This document shows positions 49,701 through 57,395 of a DNA stretch of 64,000 nucleotides, one piece after another. This DNA is from Nocardioides zeae (GTDB lineage: Bacteria > Actinomycetota > Actinomycetes > Propionibacteriales > Nocardioidaceae). Each line of letters begins with the position of its first letter. The first letter of the stretch is position 1. The position numbers were made by a program, and so were the translations under genes. Below the pieces are notes generated by a model that worked only from the letters and a program-made list of their open reading frames with translations, was not told the DNA's origin and made no database searches. The stretch is from positions 62,001 through 126,000 of the forward strand of contig NZ_JAAGXA010000008.1 of assembly GCF_010686755.1 (NCBI RefSeq), written 5' to 3'.

Positions 49701-50837
49701 TCAGACCGTGAGCAGGGTGCAGGCACTGACGCCGGGTGCGCCGTACACGTGCGTGAACGCGACCTTGGGCGAGCCCGGCACCTGCCGCGGTCCGGCGTCG
49801 CCACGGAGCTGCAGCACGTTCTCGTACACCTGGCGGAGACCGCTGGCGCCCACCGGCTCGCCGTTCGCCAGGCATCCGCCGTCGGTGTTGATCGGCAGGG
49901 AACCGTCGATGCGGGTGCTCCCGTCGGCGATGAGCTTCTCCTGGTCACCGTGCGCACAGAGCCCAGTCTCTGCCATGTGCATGATCTCCGCGCCCGACTC
50001 CGTGTCCTGCACCTGCGCCAGGTCGACGTCGGCCGGATCGATGCCGGCCGCCTCGAAGCAGGCAGCCGCCGCGTCCACCGTCGGCCCGTCGACCCGCTCG
50101 GCCGCGAGGTGCGGCGAGAAGACCTCGAACGAGCCGAAGCGCCGCGTGCGGAACGCGACCGAGGCCAGCTTGACCTCGCGGGACGCCGCCCCCTGCGACG
50201 TGCGCCGCAGCACGACGGCGACCGCGCCCTCGCCGGGCGAGCAGTACATGTACTGCGTCAGCGGGTGGTTGATCATGCGGGAGCCGGCCACCTCTGCCTC
50301 GGTGAGCGGGGCGCGCCGCCAGGCGTTCTCGTTGAGCGCGCCGTTCTCGAACGCCTTGACCGCGACCTTGGCGAGCGCGGCGTCGCTGATGCCGTAGTCG
50401 TGCATGTAGCGCTGGATCTTCATGGCGAAGAACTGGGTGGTGAGCATCATCCCGGTGCGGCCGTACCACTCCGGGAGGCCCCAGCGCGCCGGGTCCTCGT
50501 TGAAGGCGCCGCGCGGGTGCTTGTCGAAGCCGAGCGCCACGGCGACCTCGGCCTGCCCGCTCTCGATCGCGGCAGCCGCGACCGTCAGCGCGCTGCCGCC
50601 GGTGGCGCAGCCGTTCTTGACGTTGATGAAGGGGATCCCGGTGAGGCCGAGCGCGCTCACCATGGTGTCCGGGTTGCCGGCGGCCTCGCTGCCACCCGCC
50701 GCGAAGTCCACGTCGTCCCAGGTCAGCCCGGCGTCGCGCAGTGCAGCGCGCACGGCGACGACGCCCTGCTGCATCCCCGAGACGCCCTCGGTCCGGCCGA
50801 AGGGGTGCATGCCGATGCCGGCGATCGAGACACTCAT
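49701..50837 (-). CDS. Thiolase-fold protein, Ltp2-like (probable aldolase subunit)
   Basis: Encodes 378 residues. The thiolase fold is clear (SIAGIGMHPFGRTEG..., INVKNGCATGGSALTVAAAAIESG with the Cys near residue 76), but the usual GHP active-site His is replaced in NTDGGCLANGEPVGASGLRQVYE (GEP). The C-terminus HVYGAPGVSACTLL is the Ltp2 form. Ltp2 works with a DUF35 protein as a retro-aldolase cleaving side-chain beta-hydroxyacyl-CoA of steroids rather than as a thiolase. Here the DUF35 gene overlaps directly upstream (ATGA), supporting the same complex; the substrate may be steroid-like or another branched acyl-CoA. Confidence 0.82.
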   Translation of the reverse strand: MSVSIAGIGMHPFGRTEGVSGMQQGVVAVRAALRDAGLTWDDVDFAAGGSEAAGNPDTMVSALGLTGIPFINVKNGCATGGSALTVAAAAIESGQAEVAVALGFDKHPRGAFNEDPARWGLPEWYGRTGMMLTTQFFAMKIQRYMHDYGISDAALAKVAVKAFENGALNENAWRRAPLTEAEVAGSRMINHPLTQYMYCSPGEGAVAVVLRRTSQGAASREVKLASVAFRTRRFGSFEVFSPHLAAERVDGPTVDAAAACFEAAGIDPADVDLAQVQDTESGAEIMHMAETGLCAHGDQEKLIADGSTRIDGSLPINTDGGCLANGEPVGASGLRQVYENVLQLRGDAGPRQVPGSPKVAFTHVYGAPGVSACTLLTV

Positions 50838-51256
50838 GCGGGGGCTCCGTCCACGGCGAAGGCGAAGGTCGTCAGGGGCGTGCCGGAGGCGTCGGCGCCG
50901 TACTCCTCCACCACCAGGTGCACCGCCGCACCGATCCTCAGTCCCGCGGCCGAGGAGGCGAGGAGCCGCGACTCCACGAGCACCTCGCCGTCGAGCTCGA
51001 CGTAGCCCACGCCGTACGGCGTGAACTCGGCCCACCCGTCGTAGGGCGCCTTCGGGAGGAAGTTCTGCACGGTGAAGGTCCACAGGCTGCCCCGGTCGGC
51101 GAGGAGGTGCTCGTCGACGTCGCTGCCCGTGCAGCGGGCACAGGAGGCGGGGCGGGGGAACGCGACCGCGCCGCAGGCACGGCAACGCCCGCCCACGAGA
51201 CGCGGACCGTCGCTGGTCTCCCGGAGGTCGTCACCGACCACGGACACGGCTTGCAT
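50834..51256 (-). CDS. Zn-ribbon OB-fold DUF35 protein, partner of thiolase-like protein
   Basis: Encodes 140 residues: a four-Cys zinc ribbon (CRACGAVAFPRPASCARC, about residues 25-42) followed by an OB-fold (LWTFTVQNFLPKAPYD...GYVELDGEVLVESRLLASSAAGLRIGAAVHLVVEEY). DUF35 proteins bind CoA and form complexes with thiolase-fold aldolases, stabilising them. First gene of the minus-strand block running to 42304; divergent from the oxidoreductase at 51421. Confidence 0.87.
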   Translation of the reverse strand: MQAVSVVGDDLRETSDGPRLVGGRCRACGAVAFPRPASCARCTGSDVDEHLLADRGSLWTFTVQNFLPKAPYDGWAEFTPYGVGYVELDGEVLVESRLLASSAAGLRIGAAVHLVVEEYGADASGTPLTTFAFAVDGAPA

Positions 51257-51323
51257 GGCACTCCTGGGCGTTCGAGGGCTCCGACGTCCTGATCATGGGA
51301 CGCGGACAGGTGGCACGTCAAGG

Positions 51324-51406
51324 CTAAGTGAATCTCTGATCGGTAGCGGTGCTTCGCGGTCGAGCGTAGTCTCGCGTTACACGTGACCTAAATGACCGAT
51401 CGATCG
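51324..51406. promoter_or_regulatory. Divergent promoter region with motif shared with 48387
   Basis: CTAAGTGAATCTCTGATCGG...AGCG (51324-51348) matches the motif at 48387-48410 in 20 or so positions with one gap. Nearby are CTAAATGA (51388-51395), which repeats the first part in the promoter of the rightward gene, and the palindrome CGATCGATCG (51397-51406). A TACGCT -10-like box reads on the minus strand at 51367-51362. Likely common control of the 51256 and 48378 transcripts. Confidence 0.45.
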
Positions 51407-51420
51407 CCGCGAGGAGAGAC

Positions 51421-52434
51421 ATGACGATCAGCCGCGAGGTGCGCCTCGTCGCCCGGCCCGAGGGCCGCCCCACCCCCGACCTGGTCGAGGTGGTGGAGAC
51501 CGAGGTCGAGTGCGGCGACGACGCCGTGGTGGTGGAGAACCTCGCCATGTCCGTCGAGCCCTACATGCAGGGGCGCATGTCCGAGCACGTCGACTACGCG
51601 ACGCCGTACGCCCTCGGGCAGCCCCTCACCGGGCACGCCGTCGGACGGGTGGTGGCCTCGTCGGTCGCCGACCTCCCCGAAGGCACCGTCGTGCTCCACG
51701 AGAAGGGCTGGCGCGAGCTGAGCAGGCTGCGTCCCGACGAGGTGCAGGCGCAGGTGCCCGACGGAACCGACCCCCTCGCCCTCCTCGGTGCGCTCGGGCA
51801 GACCGGGTTCACCGCCTGGGTCGGCCTGACCCTCGTCGCGGGGCTGCAGGGCGGCGAGACCGTGTTCATCACGTCCGCCGCCGGTGCGGTGGGCGCCGTG
51901 GCCGGGCAGATCGCGAAGGCCCAGGGCTGCACGGTCATCGGGAGCTGCGGCGGCCCGGAGAAGGGCGAGGTGCTGCGAGGCCTCGGCTTCGACGCCGTCA
52001 TCGACCACCGTGCCGGACCCGTCCGCGCCTCGCTCAAGGAGGCACTGGCCGCGGTGGGGCGGTCCCACCTGGACGTCACGTTCGACAACGTCGGCGGCGA
52101 GCAGCTCGAGGCGGCCATCCGCCACATGGGCGACCACGGCCGGATCGCGCTCTGCGGGGCGATCTCGACCTACGACGCCACCAGCCCGGTGCCCGGGCCC
52201 CGCAACCTCCTGCTCGCCATCTGGCGTCGTCTCCGGCTCGAGGGGTTCATCGTCGGGGACCACCAGGCGCACCGCCCCCGCTTCGACGAGCGCATGACGC
52301 GCTGGCTGGCGGACGGCACGGTCGTCGACCCCCGCACGGAGGTCGCCGACGGCATCGAGCACGCCTTCGACGGGTTCCTGCGGATGCTGGACGGCGCCTC
52401 CACCGGCAAGTCCTACGTGCGGCTGGCCGACTGA
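51421..52434 (+). CDS. NADP-dependent zinc-free MDR oxidoreductase (PTGR/CurA-like)
   Basis: Encodes 337 residues of a medium-chain reductase. The N-terminal VEPYMQGRMS and the LGALGQTGFTAWVGL segment (about residues 120-134) are typical of 2-alkenal/prostaglandin reductases and CurA; the Rossmann motif is TSAAGAVGAVAGQIAKAQGC (about 145-164), and FDNVGGEQLEAAIRHM follows. No structural zinc Cys cluster is present. It reduces activated double bonds with NADPH. ATG at 51421 has GGAG. It is divergent from the DUF35/Ltp2-like operon and ends before a strong terminator. Confidence 0.87.
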   Translation: MTISREVRLVARPEGRPTPDLVEVVETEVECGDDAVVVENLAMSVEPYMQGRMSEHVDYATPYALGQPLTGHAVGRVVASSVADLPEGTVVLHEKGWRELSRLRPDEVQAQVPDGTDPLALLGALGQTGFTAWVGLTLVAGLQGGETVFITSAAGAVGAVAGQIAKAQGCTVIGSCGGPEKGEVLRGLGFDAVIDHRAGPVRASLKEALAAVGRSHLDVTFDNVGGEQLEAAIRHMGDHGRIALCGAISTYDATSPVPGPRNLLLAIWRRLRLEGFIVGDHQAHRPRFDERMTRWLADGTVVDPRTEVADGIEHAFDGFLRMLDGASTGKSYVRLAD

Positions 52435-52456
52435 CACGGTCGGCCTGCGCGGACGA

Positions 52457-52492
52457 CAGAGGGGGTGACGGCCGACGCCGTCACCCCCTCTG
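52457..52492. terminator. Bidirectional rho-independent-type terminator
   Basis: A 16-bp perfect stem (CAGAGGGGGTGACGGC and its complement) around the 4-nt loop CGAC, 22 bases after the stop at 52434. It lies between convergent genes (oxidoreductase and SDR). There is no strong T tract, common in GC-rich actinobacteria. Confidence 0.82.
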
Positions 52493-52527
52493 CTCTGCAA
52501 GCCCGTCGCCTCACGGGCCGGCGGTGC

Positions 52528-53304
52528 TCACCACAGCGACTCGCCGCCGTCCACCACGAGGTTGGTGCCCGTGACGAAGCCGGTCCTCGGCGAGGCGAGG
52601 TAGAGCGCCGCCTGAGCCATGTCGTCGGTGTGCCCGACCCGGCCCATCGGCACGTGCTGCAGCATCCGGTCGCGCACCTCGTCGTTGACGGACGCCAGCG
52701 GCGTGTCGGTGATCCCGGGCGAGAGCACGTTGACCCGCACACCCTCCGGCGCGAGCTCGTACGCCGCGACCCGCGCGAGCTGGTTGAGACCCGCCTTGCT
52801 GGCCGCGTAGTGCGCCGTGCCCGGACGCGCACCCAGCCCGCGGATGGAGGACACCGCGATGATCGAGCGGTTGCCGCCTCCCTGCGCGACCATCCGCCGT
52901 GCCGCGCCCCGCATGCACGCGAAGGTACCCGTCAGGTTGAGGCCGATCGTGCGGTCCCAGAGCTCGTCGTCGAGGTCGAGGAACGGGACGATGGACCCAC
53001 TGCCCGCGTTGGCCACCAGGACGTTGAGGGGGCCGAGCTCGTCGACCCGTGCGAACAGGGCCTCCACCGACGCCCGGTCCGACACGTCGAGGCGCTGGAC
53101 CACCACCTCGCCCGCGCGGCCCTCCACGGCCTCGAGCTGCTCCGCCGCCCGCGCCAGGTCCCCCTCGTCGCGGGCCGCGATGACCACCCGGGCACCGGCC
53201 GCGACGTACCGCTCCGCGATGGCGAAGCCGATGCCCTTGCTGCCGCCGGTGACGACGCACAGCTGGCCCTCCAGCTCGCGCATGGTCGTTGCCTGCTCCT
53301 GCAC
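52528..53304 (-). CDS. SDR family oxidoreductase
   Basis: Encodes about 258 residues. Cofactor motif VVTGGSKGIGFAIAERY, NAGSG, catalytic SSIRGLG...HYAASKAGLNQLAR and C-terminal GFVTGTNLVVDGGESLW are classical. Starts: GTG at 53325 overlaps the permease stop, GTG at 53304 has the best AGGAG site, ATG at 53283 begins at the fold; 53304 is used here. It is the last gene of the ABC transporter operon and is probably the alcohol or hydroxyacyl-CoA dehydrogenase of the second catabolic block. Confidence 0.86.
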   Translation of the reverse strand: MQEQATTMRELEGQLCVVTGGSKGIGFAIAERYVAAGARVVIAARDEGDLARAAEQLEAVEGRAGEVVVQRLDVSDRASVEALFARVDELGPLNVLVANAGSGSIVPFLDLDDELWDRTIGLNLTGTFACMRGAARRMVAQGGGNRSIIAVSSIRGLGARPGTAHYAASKAGLNQLARVAAYELAPEGVRVNVLSPGITDTPLASVNDEVRDRMLQHVPMGRVGHTDDMAQAALYLASPRTGFVTGTNLVVDGGESLW

Positions 53305-53321
53305 GTCTTCTCCTGTCGTGG

Positions 53322-55061
53322 TCACAGCTTGCTCAGGACGTCGCGTCCGCCGATCGACATGGCGGCGACCACGCCGGCGCCGGTGACCGCGGTCATGATG
53401 ATGGAGACGGCGGCGACCGTGGGGTAGGCGCCGTTGCTCCAGAAGTCGTAGACCACCGTGCCCATCACCTGCGTGGTCGGCGACCGGACCAGCATCGATG
53501 CCGAGAACTCGTGGGTCAGCAGCACGAAGATCAGCGCGACCGCGCCGCCGATGCTGCCCCGCAGCAGCGGGAGCATGATGACGAGGTGGGTGCGGAGCCG
53601 GCTGGCGCCGCTCACCCAGGACGCCTCCTGGTAGCTGGTGCCGAGCGCGAGCATGCCGTTGGTCATCATCCGGGTCGCGAACGGCAGCATCAGCGTGACG
53701 TAGACGAGGATGATCACCCACCGCGTGCCGTAGAGCACGACCGGCGGCTCGGAGTAGGTGAGCAGGAAGCCGGCGCCGAAGATCACGGCGGGGATGCCCA
53801 GCGGCAGCGCCACGAGGAAGTCGAGCAGGGTCCGCGCGATCGGCATCCCGCGTCGGCGCAGCAGCACCGTCGAGATCGCGTAGCCCAGGGGCAGCACGAT
53901 GGCCACCGCGGTGATCGAGGCGACGAGGCTCGTGACGATCGACTCCACGATGTTGGGCGAGTCCAGCGCGGTCCGGAAGTTCGCGAGGGTGAAGCTGCTC
54001 GGGTCGATCGACGAGCTCCAGTACGGCGAGAGCGCGACCACGAGGAGGCCGGACATCGGCAGCACGACGGCGACGAGGCCGTAGACCGCGATGAAGACCG
54101 CTGCCCAGCGCGACGGCCGCTGCCGCCGCACGGCGCCCTTGCCGCCGTGGGTGACGAAACGCGTCTGGTCGCCGATGCCGATCTTCTGGGCGATCACGAT
54201 GAGCACGCCGAAGATGAGCAGCGGGGAGCCGAGCGCGGCCGCGGCCGCGTAGTCGACGGGGAACTGCGACGTGGAGAAGTACATCTGCGTCGTCAGCACG
54301 CGGATGCCCTTGTTGGTGCCGAGGAGCAGCGGCGCCGTGAACTGGCCGAGGCCCAGCAGGAGCCCCACGCCCGCGCCGTAGATCAGCGACGGGCGCAGCA
54401 GCGGGAGCACGACCTTGAAGAAGACACCCGCGCCCGAGGAGCCCGCGACGTGCGCCGCCTCGAGGTGGTCGGCACTGATGTTCGCCATGCCAGCGCTGAC
54501 GAAGAGGTAGATGAACGAGGTGAGGCCGAAGCCCGTGATGATGACGATCCAGGGCAGCGAGTAGACGTCGACCGGTCCCGACTCGAGGTGGTCCCACCAC
54601 GGCAGCTGGCGCAGCGCCGCGTTGAGGTAGCCCGGGCCGGGCGAGAGCAGGAAGGCCCAGCCGACGACCATCGCGATGGCCGGCAGCACGATCGGCACGA
54701 TCGGGACCGAGCGGAGGAAGCCGGCCCGGTCGGGGAGCCGACTTGCGGCGTAGGCCAGCAGGGTCCCCAGGACCATCGCGACGGCCATCGACCCGAAGGC
54801 GAGATAGACCGTGCGCCAGATGAGCTCACCGAGCCCGACGGTGGCGAGCGCGCGGTCGTAGCCGCCCGCCCCGTCCTCGAAGGCGAGGCCCTGGAGCCGG
54901 ACGAGCGGCATGCCGACGAGGTAGGCGACCACCAGCAGCAGGGCCCAGACGCCGAACCGACGCCGCGCGGACGACCACACCATCGAGCCGGCACGCGGCT
55001 CCTGGCCGTCCCTCGGGCGAGGCGCCTCGACGGAGGGTCGCTCCGCGACGGCGGTGCTCAC
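53322..55061 (-). CDS. Fbp-type ABC transporter permease (two fused membrane domains)
   Basis: Encodes 579 residues with about 12 membrane helices in two homologous halves. Each half carries the ATPase-contact EAA motif: LEAAHVAGSSGAGVFFKVVLPLLRPS (about residue 208) and QEASWVSGASRLRTHLVIMLPLLRGS (about 480). The fused arrangement is that of ferric-iron/2-aminoethylphosphonate/polyamine-type importers. GTG start at 55061 overlaps the ATPase gene (GTGA), and the stop overlaps the SDR region. Substrate is not iron-specific by sequence; context favours an organic acid. Confidence 0.88.
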   Translation of the reverse strand: MSTAVAERPSVEAPRPRDGQEPRAGSMVWSSARRRFGVWALLLVVAYLVGMPLVRLQGLAFEDGAGGYDRALATVGLGELIWRTVYLAFGSMAVAMVLGTLLAYAASRLPDRAGFLRSVPIVPIVLPAIAMVVGWAFLLSPGPGYLNAALRQLPWWDHLESGPVDVYSLPWIVIITGFGLTSFIYLFVSAGMANISADHLEAAHVAGSSGAGVFFKVVLPLLRPSLIYGAGVGLLLGLGQFTAPLLLGTNKGIRVLTTQMYFSTSQFPVDYAAAAALGSPLLIFGVLIVIAQKIGIGDQTRFVTHGGKGAVRRQRPSRWAAVFIAVYGLVAVVLPMSGLLVVALSPYWSSSIDPSSFTLANFRTALDSPNIVESIVTSLVASITAVAIVLPLGYAISTVLLRRRGMPIARTLLDFLVALPLGIPAVIFGAGFLLTYSEPPVVLYGTRWVIILVYVTLMLPFATRMMTNGMLALGTSYQEASWVSGASRLRTHLVIMLPLLRGSIGGAVALIFVLLTHEFSASMLVRSPTTQVMGTVVYDFWSNGAYPTVAAVSIIMTAVTGAGVVAAMSIGGRDVLSKL

Positions 55062-56182
55062 GCGACCACCTCGGGCACCGGCGCGTGCGCCACGGCACGC
55101 TCGGTCGCGGGGTCGAAGTAGCGAGCACGGGCGACGTCGATCTCGACCACCACCCGGTCCCCCGCCGCCGCGCGGCTACCGGGGGTGCCGGTCTCGACGC
55201 GCGCCTGCAGGCGGCGGCCGTCGGCCTCGAGGGACACGTCGACGTGGCTGCCGCCGTACACCGTCCCGGTGACCCGCGCCGGCACCTGGTGACCGTGCAC
55301 CACGTCCTGACCGCCCCGGATGGCGAGGTGCTCGGGTCGCACGCGCACCGTCAGCTCGTCGACGTCCGCGGCGACGGGGAGCCGCACGGGCGCACCGCCG
55401 GACGCGCTCCAGCCGTCCACGCCGCGGGTGAGCGAGAGCCGGTTGGACATGCCCATGAACTCGGCGACGTAGTCCGTCGCGGGCTCTTCGAAGACCGTGT
55501 CCGGGGCGGCGCACTGCTCGATGCGACCGGACCGCATGATCGCGATCCGGTCGGCCAGCGCCAGGGCCTCGTCCTGGTCGTGGGTCACGAAGACCGACGT
55601 GAACCCGATCCGCTCGTGCAGCTCGTGCAGGTCGGCCCGCACCTGCATCCGCAGCTTGGCGTCGAGGTTGCTCAGCGGCTCGTCGAACAGCACCAGGTCG
55701 GGCCGGGCGACGATGCCACGCGCCAGGGCGACACGCTGCTGCTGGCCGCCGCTCAGCTGGCTGGGGTAGCGGTCGAGGAGGTGGCCGCAGTCGACCAGGT
55801 CGGCCACCTCCTCGACCCACCCGTCCCGCAGACCGTCCTTGATCTTCCGGACCTTCAGCGGGTAGGCGATGTTCTTCCGGACCGTCATGTGCGGCCACAG
55901 CGCGTAGGACTGGAAGACCATGCCGATGCTGCGCTTCTCGGCGGGGAGCTCGATGCGACGCTCGCCGTCGAAGACCGCGTTGCCGCCGAGCTCGATCCGA
56001 CCCGAGGTCGGCGACTCCAGGCCCGCGAGGCACCGCAGGGTCGTGGTCTTGCCGCAACCGCTGGCTCCGAGGAGCACGAGCAGCTCCCCCTGGGGGATCT
56101 CCAGCTGGAGGTCGTCGATGACCGCGTCGCTGCGAGGTCCGCCGAAGCGCTTCGTGAGCGAGGTGATGCTGACACTTGCCAT
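55058..56182 (-). CDS. ABC transporter ATP-binding protein
   Basis: Encodes 374 residues. Walker A LLGASGCGKTTTLRCLAG (about residues 37-54), Q-loop VFQSYALWPHMTV, signature LSGGQQQRVALARG (about 140), Walker B LVLFDEPLSNLDAKLR and switch VTHDQDEAL; a TOBE domain (LTVRVRPEHLAI... and SHVDVSLEADGRRLQARV) forms the C-terminus, as in the FbpC/PotA type. It energises the permease at 53322. The ATG at 56182 follows the binding-protein gene by 47 bases. Confidence 0.93.
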   Translation of the reverse strand: MASVSITSLTKRFGGPRSDAVIDDLQLEIPQGELLVLLGASGCGKTTTLRCLAGLESPTSGRIELGGNAVFDGERRIELPAEKRSIGMVFQSYALWPHMTVRKNIAYPLKVRKIKDGLRDGWVEEVADLVDCGHLLDRYPSQLSGGQQQRVALARGIVARPDLVLFDEPLSNLDAKLRMQVRADLHELHERIGFTSVFVTHDQDEALALADRIAIMRSGRIEQCAAPDTVFEEPATDYVAEFMGMSNRLSLTRGVDGWSASGGAPVRLPVAADVDELTVRVRPEHLAIRGGQDVVHGHQVPARVTGTVYGGSHVDVSLEADGRRLQARVETGTPGSRAAAGDRVVVEIDVARARYFDPATERAVAHAPVPEVVA

Positions 56183-56229
56183 GTCCGGGTTATCGCCTTT
56201 GTGATCTCGGGTCGAGCTCGCCGCCTAGA

Positions 56230-57246
56230 TCAGCGGAAGAGCCCGTTCCACTTGGCCTGGTATTCCGCGACGACCTCGGGGGTGACCGCGGAGGTGTCGA
56301 GACGGTGCACGGTGTCGGTGGTGCCGACGGTGCCCGGGACGTCCGGTCGGATGGACGCCGCCTTGCGAGCGATGCGCGACTGGCCCTCGACGCTCAGCAT
56401 GTAGTCGACGAGGAGCTGTGCGGCGTTGGGGTGCGGCGAGTCCTTCGCGATCGCCCCGTAGAACATCGCCGACCACTGCTCCTGCTCGAAGCCCCAGTCG
56501 ACCGGCGCGCCGGCCTCCTGCTCGTCGATCTGCGGCTCGACGTACGCCGCGGCAGCGATCTCGCCGGACGAGAGCGCCTGGGCGGCCGGCAGGGCGCCCG
56601 GGTAGATCTTCGGCTCCTGGGCGGCGAGCCGCTCGGAGAAGTCCTCACCGTAGAGGCGCTCGAGGTAGAGGTAGAAGTCGACGAACGCCGGCACGGTGGG
56701 CTCGGGCACGCCGATCTTGCCCTCGAGCGCCGGGTCGAGCAGGTCCTCGTAGTTCTCGATCGTGCCCGCGTACTCGTCCGTGTTCCACGCGAAGGTGATG
56801 ACCGTGGCGTCGACGTCGAAGTAGTAGTCGTCGCGCATCACGTCGATGTCGTCGAAGACCGGGGCGATCGGCTTCTCGAAGGCACCCGAGTCCGAGTACT
56901 GCTGCTGCAGCGACTCGGTCGAGGAGACGAAGACGTCGACCGACGGGCTACCGGTCCGGATCTCCGTGTCGAAGCGCGGGGCCAGGTTCGCGTCGATGTC
57001 GCGGACGATCTCGACGTCGATGCCGTACTCCTCGGTGAAGCCGGCGGCCATGTCCTCGAGCTGGGCCGAGCCCTGCGAGGAGTAGATCGTGACGGCGCCC
57101 TCGTCCTCGGCCGCGCTGACGACCGAGTCCCAGTCGCCGTCGGCGAGCGAGCTCGACGGCTCGTCCGACCCGCAGGCCACGAGGGTCGTCGCAGCGACCG
57201 CCAGGGTCGCCGCCTGCGCGACCCGCTTCATCCAGTGGTTCCTCAT
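56230..57246 (-). CDS. Extracellular solute-binding lipoprotein (Fbp family)
   Basis: Encodes 338 residues. Signal and lipobox: KRVAQAATLAVAATTLVACGS (Cys about 25). The periplasmic-binding fold is of the iron/AEP class 1 family: VVSAAEDEGAVTIYSSQG, APRFDTEIRTGSPSVDVFVSS, YEDLLDPALEGKIGVPEP, AKDSPHPNAAQLLVDYMLSVEGQ. The paired Tyr that bind ferric iron in FbpA are not apparent. ATG at 57246 has GAGGAG. First gene of the importer operon, with its own promoter region and inverted repeats upstream. Confidence 0.87.
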   Translation of the reverse strand: MRNHWMKRVAQAATLAVAATTLVACGSDEPSSSLADGDWDSVVSAAEDEGAVTIYSSQGSAQLEDMAAGFTEEYGIDVEIVRDIDANLAPRFDTEIRTGSPSVDVFVSSTESLQQQYSDSGAFEKPIAPVFDDIDVMRDDYYFDVDATVITFAWNTDEYAGTIENYEDLLDPALEGKIGVPEPTVPAFVDFYLYLERLYGEDFSERLAAQEPKIYPGALPAAQALSSGEIAAAAYVEPQIDEQEAGAPVDWGFEQEQWSAMFYGAIAKDSPHPNAAQLLVDYMLSVEGQSRIARKAASIRPDVPGTVGTTDTVHRLDTSAVTPEVVAEYQAKWNGLFR

Positions 57247-57281
57247 CGATTGCTCCTCGTTCTGGGTGGACCGCCCCGAAG

Positions 57282-57392
57282 TCACACGACACGTGTGAGC
57301 GGTACCACACCCGCCGGCGTGACCCTAGCCACAGGCAGGGGTGCGTTGCAAGACATTGCTACGGATGAATTAGATATTTCCTCCGTAGCAAT
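57282..57392 (-). promoter_or_regulatory. Promoter of the ABC importer operon with two inverted repeats
   Basis: On the minus strand a -35-like TTGCAA (57351-57346) and a -10-like TAGGGT (57327-57322) are 18 bases apart. Downstream, TCACACG-ACA-CGTGTGA (57282-57298) is a perfect 7-3-7 inverted repeat. Upstream of the -35, ATTGCTACGGA (57355-57365) and TCCGTAGCAAT (57382-57392) form a perfect 11-bp inverted repeat around a 16-nt AT-rich centre, starting 3 bases after the stop of the LLM gene. It may be an operator or a terminator. Confidence 0.55.
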
Positions 57393-57395
57393 AGG

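Noticed and set aside
51370..51385. CGCGTTACACG near 51373, considered as a remnant of palindromic element B
   Set aside because: Only about 11 bases match one arm end, with no second arm or loop; chance similarity is sufficient.
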